Source: Clostridia bacterium (GTDB lineage: Bacteria; Bacillota; Clostridia; Acetivibrionales; JAFADI01). Taken from it: a stretch of 34,082 nt of DNA. The notes below the pieces were generated by a model. That model searched no databases. It saw nothing but the letters and a program-made list of their open reading frames with translations, and was not told the DNA's origin. This document shows positions 15,763-24,071 of this stretch, piece after piece. The position numbers were made by a program, and so were the translations under genes. The first letter of the stretch is position 1. Every line of letters starts with the position of its first letter. The DNA lies in the NCBI GenBank assembly GCA_026418695.1, contig JAOAAU010000048.1, forward strand, positions 1 through 34,082, written 5' to 3'.

Positions 15763-16488
15763 TTATGCTGTAACTCCATCAATTACAGGCTTGGTATCTT
15801 CTACGATCAATCCGTCGGAAATTGTAATGCTACGGTGGACCCTTTTGCTGATTTCCTTGTCATGAGTAATCACTATAACGGTTTTTCCTTCCTTAACCAA
15901 ATTGTCGAATATTTCAAATACCACCTCAGCTGTATGACTGTCCAGATTTCCTGTAGGTTCATCGGCTGCAAGAATCGGGGGATCGTTGGCAAGGGCTCTG
16001 GCGATTGCAACTCTCTGCTGCTGTCCTCCGGATAATGCTGATGGAAGCTTGCGGGCCTGATCAGCAACACCAACCTTTTCTAGTAAAGCCATAGCGCGCT
16101 TCCTTCTTTCCAAATAACTGGCGGTATTCGCGAAGTCCATGGGAAGCATCACGTTTTCCAATACGGTCAATGTCGGCAGTAGCTGGAAGAACTGAAATAC
16201 GATGCCGATGCTTCTTCCGCGCCAGACTGCCATTTGACTTTCCGTCAAGGTATGCACCATGCGGTTGTCCACAATGATATCTCCGGAGGTAGGGCGGTCG
16301 ATCCCGGTCAGCATGTTTAATAAGGTTGTTTTTCCGCTGCCGGATTTACCGATAATTCCTACGTATTCACCTTTGGAGATATTCAGATCCACTTTTTTTA
16401 AAGCTGTAAATTCTCCTTCAGCGACTTGAAATTTTTTAACAAGATTTTTTAGTTGTATAAAAGGTTTTTTTGAATCTGTCTTTGTCAT
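15763..16488 (-). CDS. MacB/LolD-like ABC transporter ATPase
   Basis: A 241-residue cytoplasmic ATPase that powers the adjacent FtsX-type permease. Walker A is GKSGSGKT (residues 48-55), the Q-loop lies in [13 protein letters not shown], the signature is LSGGQQQR (152-159), Walker B is [12 protein letters not shown] with catalytic Glu177, and the switch His is in VIVITHD. This order and spacing fit the LolD/MacB/FtsE class. AGGAGG lies 7 nt before the ATG. It is the first gene of the operon and sits directly behind a promoter carrying three direct repeats (16549-16603), so expression is probably under control of a LytTR-type regulator not encoded in the window. Confidence 0.95.
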   Translation of the reverse strand: MTKTDSKKPFIQLKNLVKKFQVAEGEFTALKKVDLNISKGEYVGIIGKSGSGKTTLLNMLTGIDRPTSGDIIVDNRMVHTLTESQMAVWRGRSIGIVFQFFQLLPTLTVLENVMLPMDFANTASYLERRKRAMALLEKVGVADQARKLPSALSGGQQQRVAIARALANDPPILAADEPTGNLDSHTAEVVFEIFDNLVKEGKTVIVITHDKEISKRVHRSITISDGLIVEDTKPVIDGVTA

Positions 16489-16521
16489 AGAAAATCCTCC
16501 TAAAAGTTTGTTGATGGTTTC

Positions 16522-16603
16522 ATCATAACTCAGGGAGGAAAAAGAAGCGTCTGAATGGGTAGGGCTGGACGTCTAAATGCGTAAATTTGATGTCTGAATG
16601 CGT
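16522..16603 (-). promoter_or_regulatory. Activator-type promoter with three phased direct repeats
   Basis: Reading the minus strand, a -10 of TATGAT (16522-16527) has no recognisable -35. Instead three copies of ACGCATTcAGAC lie upstream at 16592-16603 (ACGCATTCAGAC), 16571-16582 (ACGCATTTAGAC) and 16549-16560 (ACCCATTCAGAC). Their starts are 21 and 22 bp apart, two helical turns, and the nearest copy reaches the -35 position. This is the layout of LytTR-family binding sites (AgrA, ComE type). Confidence 0.6.
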
Positions 16604-16611
16604 CTGAGGAA

Positions 16612-16650
16612 GTACAAAGGGGTTATATCAGCGATATAACCCCTTTGTAC
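16612..16650 (-). terminator. Perfect 18-bp stem-loop after the nitroreductase gene
   Basis: Arms 16612-16629 and 16633-16650 are perfect reverse complements around a 3-nt loop (AGC on the plus strand). It lies 16 bp beyond the nitroreductase stop codon and upstream of the ABC operon promoter, so it insulates the two. The minus-strand exit is not T-rich, so it may be a weak terminator or an RNA-stabilising stem. Confidence 0.6.
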
Positions 16651-16666
16651 AGGTGAAATTTTTTAA

Positions 16667-17185
16667 TTACAGCTTTTCATAAGATACAATCTCGTCTAAT
16701 GGTTTACGTGCTCTATCATGCCTGTCGGAAGAAGCAACTTCACCATTGGCATAGCCAATGGCCAAAATATTGATAGGTTCCATGTGATCGGGCAGGTTGA
16801 ATTCCTTTCTAATAACATCGGGTTTGAAATAGCAGATCCATACGGTGCCCAAATCCAGTTCTGTGGCCTGCATCATCATATGGTCCGTTACGATGCTTGC
16901 ATCAATGTCTACGATGTTCTTGCCATCAAAAGGTCTTTTCCATGCCTGGTTTTTGTCGCCGCAAACAATGATGGCTAAAGGAGCTCCAAAGATATTGGCG
17001 GCTTTCTTTACTTTTTCAAGCCCCTCGATTTCCCGAATAACGATCAATTTGTAGGGCTGGGTATTTGCACCCGTTGGAGCAACTCTTCCAGCTTCCAGAA
17101 TCTTTAGCAGCTTTTCATCTTCTACCTTTCTGGGCTGGTAACTGCGAACGGAATATCTCTTTTTTGCCATTTCCAAAAATCTCAT
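16667..17185 (-). CDS. Nitroreductase family protein
   Basis: A 172-residue FMN-dependent oxidoreductase of the nitroreductase fold, which uses NAD(P)H to reduce nitro compounds, quinones or flavins. RYSVRSYQPRKVED near the N-terminus is the phosphate-binding FMN motif, EAGRVAPTGANTQPYKLIVI is the second FMN segment, and the C-terminal ILAIGYANGE plus RKPLDEIV complete the family pattern. The length fits the compact clostridial subgroup. AAAGGATGATG precedes the ATG. It lies 98 bp downstream of a DUF1858 gene on the same strand and next to a divergent HxlR regulator. In Bacillus, HxlR proteins YodB and HypR control nitroreductases in response to quinones or disulphide stress, so a similar role here is a fair inference. 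Confidence 0.92.
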   Translation of the reverse strand: MRFLEMAKKRYSVRSYQPRKVEDEKLLKILEAGRVAPTGANTQPYKLIVIREIEGLEKVKKAANIFGAPLAIIVCGDKNQAWKRPFDGKNIVDIDASIVTDHMMMQATELDLGTVWICYFKPDVIRKEFNLPDHMEPINILAIGYANGEVASSDRHDRARKPLDEIVSYEKL

Positions 17186-17283
17186 ATCATCATCCTTTCT
17201 AATAAACTGTGAAACAGTCCATGCAAATTCTTTGATGAATTATGTATCAATATACGTATGGTCAACACTCGTATTGTACAGTT

Positions 17284-17478
17284 TTATTTTTCAATATGCC
17301 GGTTCAGATCATGGATGAGTGCATCTGCATCAATCCCGTGGGCCATGGCACCCTGCTCGATATTTTCAAAGCTGGCAGCCATACATCCGAAACAGTGCAT
17401 GCCATGGCTTAGAAAGACCTCAACCGATTGGGGATAGTTGTTTACGATCTCTGTAATTGTCATATCCTTTGAAATCAA
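17284..17478 (-). CDS. DUF1858 domain protein
   Basis: A small cytoplasmic protein of 64 residues in the DUF1858 family, also seen at the N-terminus of ScdA/Ric-type iron-sulfur repair proteins and beside hybrid-cluster proteins. The typical TITEIVNNYPQSVEVFLSHG stretch precedes HCFGC, a CxxC pair that may bind metal or act in redox chemistry. I place the start at TTG 17478, because AAGGAGG is 7 nt upstream. The in-frame GTG at 17487 overlaps that same site. It sits between a divergent HxlR regulator and the nitroreductase, and probably belongs to the same stress-response unit. The molecular function of the family is not established. Confidence 0.85.
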   Translation of the reverse strand: MISKDMTITEIVNNYPQSVEVFLSHGMHCFGCMAASFENIEQGAMAHGIDADALIHDLNRHIEK

Positions 17479-17542
17479 TTTTTTCACCTCCTTGAGTTGT
17501 TGAATCCTATAGCAAGGAATACTATTTTATGGATAATAAATA

Positions 17543-17643
17543 TTGGTATTTACTTACTTCTATGCTACAATAATATAAGGTTAAGCCTGTTATAGCAAGT
17601 ACGCACTTCAAAGTGCAATAGTACCCAAAAAGTAACTAACAGG
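17543..17643 (+). promoter_or_regulatory. HxlR gene promoter with nested inverted repeats in the leader
   Basis: TTGGTA (17543-17548), 17 bp, TACAAT (17566-17571) form a plausible promoter for the HxlR gene. Downstream of the expected start lie nested inverted repeats: GCACTT/AAGTGC around a 2-bp centre (17603-17616), flanking GTAC at 17599-17602 and 17621-17624, and outer CCTGTTA/TAACAGG (17587-17593 and 17637-17643). Candidate autoregulatory operator, RNA stem or both. Confidence 0.5.
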
Positions 17644-17686
17644 ATTTATTGAGGGTTAGAGAATTTGCTGGATTGGAGTTATGGAT

Positions 17687-18049
17687 ATGAATCAGTGTCC
17701 CAATAGTATATGTACCTGCCCGGTAGAGGTAACGCTTGATTTGATCGGCGGAAAATGGAAGTCGTTGATTTTATGGCATTTGTCCCAGAAGACTTTGAGA
17801 TTTAGTGAATTGAGAAAATTGATCCCCAATGCTACTCAGAAGATGCTGACCCAGCAGTTGAGAGATCTGGAAGAGCAGGGACTTTTAATCAGGAAAGTGT
17901 ATGCAGAAGTGCCGCCGAAGGTAGAGTATTCACTGACAGAATTCGGAAAGAGTTTGTACCCGATCTTGGATTCTATGTGCAAATGGGGGACAGAATATAT
18001 GACAAGAAAAAATAATCCGGACGCAATAAAGGCTAAGATTGCTGAGTGA
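17687..18049 (+). CDS. HxlR family transcriptional regulator
   Basis: A 120-residue winged-helix regulator. The HxlR signature [19 protein letters not shown] is near the N-terminus, followed by the DNA-binding region [21 protein letters not shown] and the wing [14 protein letters not shown]. Three cysteines cluster at positions 4, 9 and 11. The last, in CPVE, matches the position of the redox-sensing Cys of YodB/HypR, so thiol or quinone sensing is likely but inferred. I choose ATG 17687 over 17681 because TTGGAG is 8 nt upstream of the former and only 2 nt from the latter. It is divergent from the DUF1858 and nitroreductase genes, its probable targets. Its last 17 bp overlap the end of the convergent AraC gene. 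Confidence 0.92.
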   Translation: MNQCPNSICTCPVEVTLDLIGGKWKSLILWHLSQKTLRFSELRKLIPNATQKMLTQQLRDLEEQGLLIRKVYAEVPPKVEYSLTEFGKSLYPILDSMCKWGTEYMTRKNNPDAIKAKIAE

Positions 18050-19250
18050 GATCAGGGGAGATTGCAGCGTTTTCTAACTGCTTCCGGTATTCGGAGGGAG
18101 TGAAGCCTGCAACCTTTTTAAAGATACTGTTAAAGGTGGCCTTTGAATTAAAGCCGGCATCAAAAGCCAGGGCCAGGATTTTGATGTGCTGATATTCGGT
18201 GTCTGCCATGAGTCTTTGGACTTCTTTAACCCGGTATCCGTTAACAAAGTCGTAGAAGCTGGCCCCTAGTTTTTCATTCAATACCTGGGATAGACGATTC
18301 CGGGAGATTTCAAGCATGGATGCCAGTTCAGGCAGTGTCAATTCAGGATTCAAATAGGGCTTTTCTTCTTCCATGAAGGTTAATAAAGTATGGACGAGTT
18401 CTTCGGCTTCATCACAAGCCAGACCGGAATGCTCGTATTTGATTGGTACGGTTTCCTGCGAAGTTTCTATAGCGATTTGTTTCATTTCACCAATAGGGAG
18501 GGTGTCTTCTGAATCATAAATAAATATCTCAGGCTGCGTAAGTCCACGGTAGCCGAGGCCGTATAATGCCAACGACAGTAAAAGCGCGACGATTTTAAGC
18601 AGATGCGGAAAAAAATCACTTTGATTTGGAAGATGAAGCAAAATCATCAGCAGGATGAAGTAAATAAAATAGATTCCACTCAGTATCGTTAGAAAGTATC
18701 TCAACCAGCTTAGGCTAAGCTTGTCAATTTCAGAGTAGCACGCTTTAATTCTTGCTTGATACCTCTGAATCTGAAGATGCACAAGTGCAAAATAGGCGGC
18801 AATGTGCAGAAATATAATGCCCCAGACCAGGGTGGTAAAAGTATTTGCATTACTTTTCACGTATTCAAAGGCATTAGATGGCATGCAGGTAACAGTCACA
18901 GGCATCACTAGTATTCCATAAAGCAAAAAGGGAATAAAATGCAAAAAATCCTTTTTCCTTAGCATATAAGAAGGTGCATTGAGTTGCCGGACATAAAAAT
19001 ACATCAGAGGACCTAAGAGAAACTGGAAGGGCTCATTGATCTTCAAAAGCTGCGGGAGGTTGGGTTTTACAATATCATTAAAAAAGACGGAGTGTGCGAT
19101 ATTCACTGAAAAGGCCAATAATAATAGAGCCAGAAATCCGTTGGCTTTTTGGTTCCCTTTTTTGATTCTCCAAAGGACTACGGCCTGGAAGACGCCTTGA
19201 AATATTCCTGCTCCGATAATTAACGAAGATATATAGCTGATTTTCTCCAT
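18033..19250 (-). CDS. Membrane-embedded AraC family regulator
   Basis: A 405-residue fusion of a polytopic membrane domain and a DNA-binding domain. About seven hydrophobic segments occupy residues 5-245 (for example [19 protein letters not shown] and [17 protein letters not shown]). A linker leads to an AraC-type double helix-turn-helix at the C-terminus ([20 protein letters not shown], then [20 protein letters not shown] and GFTPSEYRK). The layout means the DNA-binding part is tethered to the inner membrane, as in one-component sensors best known from Bacteroidetes and spirochaetes. The start is ATG 19250, since AAGGA lies 5 nt upstream. ATG 19256 overlaps that site. Its stop overlaps the convergent HxlR gene by 17 bp. 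The signal and target genes are unknown. Confidence 0.9.
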   Translation of the reverse strand: MEKISYISSLIIGAGIFQGVFQAVVLWRIKKGNQKANGFLALLLLAFSVNIAHSVFFNDIVKPNLPQLLKINEPFQFLLGPLMYFYVRQLNAPSYMLRKKDFLHFIPFLLYGILVMPVTVTCMPSNAFEYVKSNANTFTTLVWGIIFLHIAAYFALVHLQIQRYQARIKACYSEIDKLSLSWLRYFLTILSGIYFIYFILLMILLHLPNQSDFFPHLLKIVALLLSLALYGLGYRGLTQPEIFIYDSEDTLPIGEMKQIAIETSQETVPIKYEHSGLACDEAEELVHTLLTFMEEEKPYLNPELTLPELASMLEISRNRLSQVLNEKLGASFYDFVNGYRVKEVQRLMADTEYQHIKILALAFDAGFNSKATFNSIFKKVAGFTPSEYRKQLENAAISPDLTQQS

Positions 19251-19382
19251 ACTCATCCTTAAAATGAATTGATGCTTATTGATTGATTAAGCCATTCTAA
19301 CGATAACATTACATTAAAACATGAAATAAATCAAGAAAGTGATCCATTATTGTTTTCATGAAGTGATGTTAAAGCAACAATC

Positions 19383-19417
19383 AAAAGCTCCACCCCAGTC
19401 GCATGGGGGGAGCTTTT
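19383..19417 (-). terminator. Intrinsic terminator after the carboxypeptidase gene
   Basis: A 13-bp stem with a single bulged A (AAAAGCTCC and CCCC at 19383-19396 with the run of six G and AGCTTTT at 19405-19417) and an 8-nt loop. T-rich ends occur on both strands. It lies just beyond the stop of the minus-strand D-Ala-D-Ala carboxypeptidase and would end its transcript. Confidence 0.8.
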
Positions 19418-19440
19418 TCGTATAAAGTATGAATAAAGTA

Positions 19441-20769
19441 TTACAATCTAAAACTTGAACGCTTTCTTCTCCTTGAGATTCTTCTCAAAGTAAAGCGCAG
19501 TATGATCAGGGAGAAGAATAAAGCCAAAGCAGCAATTATCCATTTTGTGATGTTAAAATTTAAAACCTTCTTTGTAGTATCAGCCAAATTTGCTTTTACG
19601 GACTTTTCTACGGATTGGGCAGCAATCACATCTACTTTGCCCAGAGAAACCCCGTTTCTTTCATACTCGATAGAACCAAGAACATCTCCTTTCTGGATGG
19701 GTGCTTTGATTACTTGAGGAAGATTTTCCTTGGTTACAATTTTATGATCGTTTTTATCAACAGGCAGTGCACAGCGGAAATCCGTCGCAGTCACAAGGTC
19801 TACCTTTGAGCCTTCCTTAGCATCCTGCACATCGAAAGTTTTTATCAACTGGTTGGCATCGGAAATCTTCTGGTTCGCAAAATGTTCAAAGCCGTACTTA
19901 AGCAGTTCCTTGGAGTATGTAAACACCCCTTTGCCATTGCTGATTTCCTTTACATGCATGACGGCGGCGATGAGCTCCATGCCGTCTTCGTTGACTGCAG
20001 AGGATATAAGATTGTTTCCGGCAACGTTGGTATAGCCCGTTTTGATACCATTGACAGTAAATTTGCTGTTTACACCGTTTAAGGTATATGGGTACGTATT
20101 ATTCCCCCACAGAAGTTTGTTGGTATTTTGAAGCGCAGGCCAATTCTGATGCTTGTTGGTTACAGGCAGACCCTTGTAATACTCCTGAGAGACGATTTCC
20201 CGAAACTTTGGAAGGGTCATGGCATAACGAGCGATTTTTGCCATGTCACGGGCAGAAGACAGATGGTTCTTTTCTGCCGGAGCATCGTCCTTTCCGCAGG
20301 GATTTACAAAGTTGGTATTGGAAGCACCAAGTTCTGCTGCCTTCTGATTCATTTTTTTAACAAAATCCTCTCTGGATTCGGCTACATTTTCAGCGATGAT
20401 ATTGGCTGTCTCATTGGCAGAACGAACCAGCATGACATTGACGAGGTGTTCCAGGGTAAACCCTTCCTCTTCAGCCATAATCCCGATATTCATACCGCCT
20501 GGACCGATATCATTGACGGCTTTGGCCGATACGGCCATTTCCTTGTCCAGAGCGCCGCTCTCCAGGGCGATAACCGCTGTCATGATTTTTGTAGTACTTG
20601 CGGGACGGAGTTTCTGATCTGCATTGGACTCGAGGATTACCTGGCCGGTTTTGGAATCCATCAGGATATAGGAACAATCAGCAGGGATGCTCAATGGCTG
20701 AGCGAACGCTGAAGTGCTGGTCAGACTTAATAAGACTAAAAAGCTCAATATGGAAACAAATTTTTTCAT
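19441..20769 (-). CDS. D-alanyl-D-alanine carboxypeptidase (DacA/DacF type, PBP5 family)
   Basis: A 442-residue penicillin-binding protein that removes the terminal D-Ala from peptidoglycan pentapeptides and so limits cross-linking. A cleavable signal peptide ends at AFAQ (about residue 23). The active-site motifs are intact: S58-TT-K61, S116-A-N118 and K242-T-G244. A PBP5 C-terminal beta domain follows (about 290-395). The tail has a membrane segment (KWIIAALALFFSLIILRF) followed by a highly basic end, so it is held on the outer face by a true transmembrane anchor rather than an amphipathic helix. The start is ATG 20769, with AGGAG 5 nt upstream. The longer frame from 20796 lacks a ribosome site. 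DacF forms act in sporulation, DacA forms in vegetative growth; which this is remains open. Confidence 0.95.
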   Translation of the reverse strand: MKKFVSILSFLVLLSLTSTSAFAQPLSIPADCSYILMDSKTGQVILESNADQKLRPASTTKIMTAVIALESGALDKEMAVSAKAVNDIGPGGMNIGIMAEEEGFTLEHLVNVMLVRSANETANIIAENVAESREDFVKKMNQKAAELGASNTNFVNPCGKDDAPAEKNHLSSARDMAKIARYAMTLPKFREIVSQEYYKGLPVTNKHQNWPALQNTNKLLWGNNTYPYTLNGVNSKFTVNGIKTGYTNVAGNNLISSAVNEDGMELIAAVMHVKEISNGKGVFTYSKELLKYGFEHFANQKISDANQLIKTFDVQDAKEGSKVDLVTATDFRCALPVDKNDHKIVTKENLPQVIKAPIQKGDVLGSIEYERNGVSLGKVDVIAAQSVEKSVKANLADTTKKVLNFNITKWIIAALALFFSLIILRFTLRRISRRRKRSSFRL

Positions 20770-20931
20770 GGTTACTCCTGTATTCTTTTGTTTCAATTCT
20801 GTCTATTTATGCTTGCTGATTTCTTCAAATATGACAATATAGGTATTCGAAAAATTCGACCGTATATATTTTACAAAATCTCCAACACATTGGTCAACAT
20901 AGGAGACCTACTTAAAAACCAGATTTATACC

Positions 20932-21915
20932 TTACTGTGCAGTATTCACAAAGTCATAAATTTTCTTTGATATATTGGCAATGACGTTGGACCCTTCCTT
21001 TTCACCAACACCATTGGACATCACAGCAATCACATAGGGAGTTTGTGCGAAAACGATCCCAACGTCATTCACTACGCCGACCTGTGTTCCGATTTTATGT
21101 GCTACCTTCACAGACTTGGGGAGGAGTGCAGGGATTCGGTCGTTAAAATCCGTGTGCAGCAAGTTTTCCATAAGTTCCTTCCCAAAAGCTTCCTCGCCTT
21201 GATATGCTTCATAGATCGTTTTCATATACAACCCCATGTCTTCAGGACTGGAGGTATTCTTTGTTTCATCCACTATTTTCCCGCCGAGCTGGCGCATGTA
21301 GGCTTTTAGGTTCGAAAGCCCGAAATACCGGATCAGCATGTTGGTTGCAATGTTATCGCTCTTCGTGATGGAGAGCCTGGACAATTCACGGATGACAAAT
21401 TTTTTGCCGAATTCTTCATTCTGAAGAATGCCTGTTCCTCCTTCGTAGTCTTCCTTAAGATAGGCCAATGTACCGTCAGGATTGGTTGTCCCTGCCCTTA
21501 CTTTTTCATAGAGAAGGAGGTTTAACGGGACCTTGATGGTGCTGGCGGCTGTAAATTCCTTATCATGTCCGATCCCTATTGCTTCGTGGGTATCCAAATT
21601 GTAGTAATAGATTCCGTATTGTCCTGTAAACTTTTTTATGTATTCTGTAAGCTCTTTCCGCAAAGATTCTGTTTTTGCTGTGTTGAGCTTTGGGGCAACT
21701 TTAGTCTCTGCAGCGGTTTCTTTCATTGTTTGCACACTGCTTTTTCCATGCTCCGCAACGGAATCGTCCTTGGGGGAACAATTCTGAATGCCCCATATAA
21801 TAAAGCCGATGGTCATTAAGATGCATAAAAACCTGATCCGCTTAAACCAAAGCCTTCTTCTTTTTTTTCGCTTGCTCGAATTGCCGGAGCCTTTTCTTAC
21901 AACTTTTTTTACCAT
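20932..21915 (-). CDS. Class-A-beta-lactamase-like serine hydrolase lacking the omega-loop Glu
   Basis: A 327-residue membrane-anchored protein of the serine beta-lactamase/DD-peptidase fold. The basic N-terminus is followed by a membrane anchor (about 26-44). The nucleophile motif is S125-T-I-K128, the second motif S186-D187-N188, and the third is H273-K274-I275-G276, a KTG variant. In class A beta-lactamases about 51 residues separate the SDN motif from the proline of TTP. Here the distance from Asn188 to Pro224 (TSSPEDMG) is 36, so most of the omega loop with Glu166 and Asn170 is missing. Deacylation should then be poor, and a peptidoglycan DD-peptidase role like cyanobacterial PBP-A, or a sensor role, is as likely as antibiotic hydrolysis. 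It follows the carboxypeptidase gene on the same strand. Confidence 0.85.
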   Translation of the reverse strand: MVKKVVRKGSGNSSKRKKRRRLWFKRIRFLCILMTIGFIIWGIQNCSPKDDSVAEHGKSSVQTMKETAAETKVAPKLNTAKTESLRKELTEYIKKFTGQYGIYYYNLDTHEAIGIGHDKEFTAASTIKVPLNLLLYEKVRAGTTNPDGTLAYLKEDYEGGTGILQNEEFGKKFVIRELSRLSITKSDNIATNMLIRYFGLSNLKAYMRQLGGKIVDETKNTSSPEDMGLYMKTIYEAYQGEEAFGKELMENLLHTDFNDRIPALLPKSVKVAHKIGTQVGVVNDVGIVFAQTPYVIAVMSNGVGEKEGSNVIANISKKIYDFVNTAQ

Positions 21916-22347
21916 GATCCCCTACCTATGTTGAACGCACCATGACTTTTACATAGGCGCTTCAAAACCCTTGATTCCAATCGTCATAATAAATTCTGCC
22001 GCTTAAAATACTTATTGTGGGTTAAATAGAATATAATACTACAAATCGTTTTATGTTAATTATACAACGGTCTGACGCAAGTTTGTGTGGCAAATTTGAT
22101 TTTATTCCAATATTTCCATGGGATTCATGCTGCCAAAAACAGTATACCTTGCATTTATGTAAGAACCATGGGTGAATTATGAACAAATTGTTAATTTTTT
22201 TATTGGCAGCCAATGTTTGGGGCAATAGCAAATCGGAGTCCGACTAATGTTTTGCGTTTATTAAAATGTAATAAAGGGGATTATGGATCGGGATAAAGTT
22301 TGATAAAATATCTATGTCCATTATTGTCTGAAAAAGGAGAGGTAGTT
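21916..22347. other. Intergenic region between divergent genes
   Basis: 432 bp without a supported gene, holding the promoters of the beta-lactamase-like gene (minus) and the oxidoreductase gene (plus). Small palindromes are visible: ATTGGC-A-GCCAAT at 22202-22214 and TCGGA-G-TCCGA at 22233-22243, and GCTGCCAA (22128-22135) is complementary to TTGGCAGC (22203-22210). A possible -10, TAAAAT, lies at 22304-22309 with a poor -35. No known binding-site class is recognised. Confidence 0.35.
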
Positions 22348-23406
22348 ATGAATCAAGCAGTGAATGTAGGATTGATCGGTTATGGATTGGGAGGGAGGGT
22401 ATTCCATGCACCCATTATTGTCAGTGTACCCGGATTAAATTTGTATAAAGTATATGAGACCAGACCTGAGAACATCGGGCATCTCCTTAATAAATACAAA
22501 GATGTGCAAGTCACAGCCAATGTCAATGAAATTCTGGAAGACCCCAATATTCAACTGGTTATTGTTGCGACACCCAATATTGTTCACTTTGAACTGGCAA
22601 AGCGGGCAATGGAGAACGGCAAACACGTGGTGGTTGAAAAACCCTTTACAGTTACGAGTACAGAAGCCAACCAGCTAATAGAGATTGCAAAAAAGACCAA
22701 TAAGCTGCTGACGGTTCATCACAACAGGCGATGGGACAGCGATTTCAGAACTGTAGAGAAGGTTATTAAGAGCAATGTTCTAGGAGATATTGTTGAGTAC
22801 GAAGCGCATTACAACAGATTCAGGACTGAACTTAAAGACAGCTGGAAAGAAAAGAAAACACCAGGCACCGGGATTCAATACGATTTGGGATCACATCTGA
22901 TCGATCAGGCACAGTGCTTGTTCGGGCTACCTGAGGAAGTGTTCGGAACCATGGAGATTCAAAGGCAAGGCGCGATAACGGTGGATAGCTTTGAAATTAT
23001 CCTGAGGTATCCTCACCTGAAGGTAACATTAAAATCTGGAATGCTGGTGCGGGAAGCAGGACCACACTTTAATATCCATGGAAAGAAAGGCTCTTTTGTA
23101 AAATATGGAATGGATATTCAAGAGGAGGAACTCATAAAAGGATTCCTTCCCAATGAAGTGATGGATTGGGGAAAAGAACCTGAGGCATTATGGGGCAAAA
23201 TCAATACGGAAGCCAATGGAGTACATATCATCGGAAAAGTTGAGAGTGAAGCTGGGGACTACCGGGAATTCTATAGAAATGTGTACGATGCATTGTCAGG
23301 TGAGGCTGCATTGGCTGTTACTCCGGAGCAAGCAAGAAATAACATCCGCATTATTGAACTTGCAGAGCAAAGCAGTATGGAAAAGCGATGGATAAAGTAT
23401 GAATAG
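22348..23406 (+). CDS. Gfo/Idh/MocA family oxidoreductase
   Basis: A 352-residue NAD(P)-dependent dehydrogenase. The N-terminal Rossmann motif is [15 protein letters not shown] (residues about 8-22), with VVVEKPFT, the conserved EKP lysine, near residue 95, and DLGSHLIDQ, whose His belongs to the active site, near 180. Members oxidise or reduce sugars, inositols and related polyols. This subgroup resembles YvaA/IolW-like scyllo-inositol dehydrogenases, but the substrate is not proven. The start is ATG 22348, with AAAGGAGAGG a few nt upstream. An in-frame extension to 22300 has no ribosome site. The UPF0303 gene follows after 11 bp, so the two are probably co-transcribed. No transporter or sugar kinase is adjacent to hint at the substrate. 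Confidence 0.94.
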   Translation: MNQAVNVGLIGYGLGGRVFHAPIIVSVPGLNLYKVYETRPENIGHLLNKYKDVQVTANVNEILEDPNIQLVIVATPNIVHFELAKRAMENGKHVVVEKPFTVTSTEANQLIEIAKKTNKLLTVHHNRRWDSDFRTVEKVIKSNVLGDIVEYEAHYNRFRTELKDSWKEKKTPGTGIQYDLGSHLIDQAQCLFGLPEEVFGTMEIQRQGAITVDSFEIILRYPHLKVTLKSGMLVREAGPHFNIHGKKGSFVKYGMDIQEEELIKGFLPNEVMDWGKEPEALWGKINTEANGVHIIGKVESEAGDYREFYRNVYDALSGEAALAVTPEQARNNIRIIELAEQSSMEKRWIKYE

Positions 23407-23417
23407 GAGGGTTTCAT

Positions 23418-23888
23418 ATGGAAAACTATGATGACTTGTTAAAGGAGTTTGAGCAGCAGGAACGGGAGCTGCAGTTTACGGAATTCACCAGCGTAACTGC
23501 TCTTAAGATCGGTTTGAGTCTGATCGAGAAGGCGAGAAAAGGCAACAAGATCATTACCATAGATATTACCCGGAATGGACATCAACTGTTCCATTATTCC
23601 TTTGACGGAACGTCGCCGGATAATGACCAGTGGGTTATTAGAAAGAGCAGAGTGGCCAACAGATTCAACAAAAGCTCCCTGCATGTGGGAACCCTGCTGC
23701 TGAAGGCTGGAAAAACCATTGAGGAAAAGTACCTTGTGAGTTCCATGGAATATGCACCCCATGGCGGTTCTTTCCCGATCTTTGTGAGAAGTGTAGGTGT
23801 GGTCGGAACGATTACAGTTTCAGGGCTGCCTCAGAAAGAAGATCATGATATGGTGGTAGCGGCTATTAAAGAATATTTACAAGTTTAA
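23418..23888 (+). CDS. UPF0303 / haem-degrading domain (DUF336) protein
   Basis: A 156-residue cytoplasmic protein of the UPF0303 group within the HbpS/DUF336 fold. The family pattern appears in [20 protein letters not shown] and [12 protein letters not shown], with [12 protein letters not shown] and [19 protein letters not shown] near the end. Related proteins (HbpS, GlcG, YBR137W) bind small ligands or haem, and their functions are diverse. Genes of this group often lie beside sugar or polyol dehydrogenases. Here the Gfo/Idh/MocA gene ends 11 bp upstream and AGGAGG precedes the ATG. A role in handling the dehydrogenase substrate is plausible but unproven. A strong stem-loop at 23906-23945 ends the pair. 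Confidence 0.88.
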   Translation: MENYDDLLKEFEQQERELQFTEFTSVTALKIGLSLIEKARKGNKIITIDITRNGHQLFHYSFDGTSPDNDQWVIRKSRVANRFNKSSLHVGTLLLKAGKTIEEKYLVSSMEYAPHGGSFPIFVRSVGVVGTITVSGLPQKEDHDMVVAAIKEYLQV

Positions 23889-23905
23889 AGTTATTAAACG
23901 ATCAA

Positions 23906-23945
23906 AGAGTGGGAGTTCTCCGAAAGCAAGGAGAACTCCCACTCT
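23906..23945 (+). terminator. Perfect 16-bp stem-loop ending the oxidoreductase/UPF0303 unit
   Basis: AGAGTGGGAGTTCTCC (23906-23921) pairs perfectly with 23930-23945 around an 8-nt loop. It follows the UPF0303 stop by 17 bp. The sequence after it (CGTCTTGCTTT) is only moderately T-rich, so termination may be partial. Confidence 0.65.
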
Positions 23946-24071
23946 CGTCTTGCTTTGAAATTTCCTTCATAAATTGTTCACAAATTTTACACGGACACTC
24001 CATAATCTCCGGGTAAAATAAAAGAGTAGACTGGATGATTGACTACAATTTATTGGAAAGGAGATAGGTGT

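Noticed and set aside
22128-22243. Small palindromes in the oxidoreductase upstream region as a defined operator
   Set aside because: Short arms in AT-rich DNA with no link to a promoter; listed only as part of the intergenic description.
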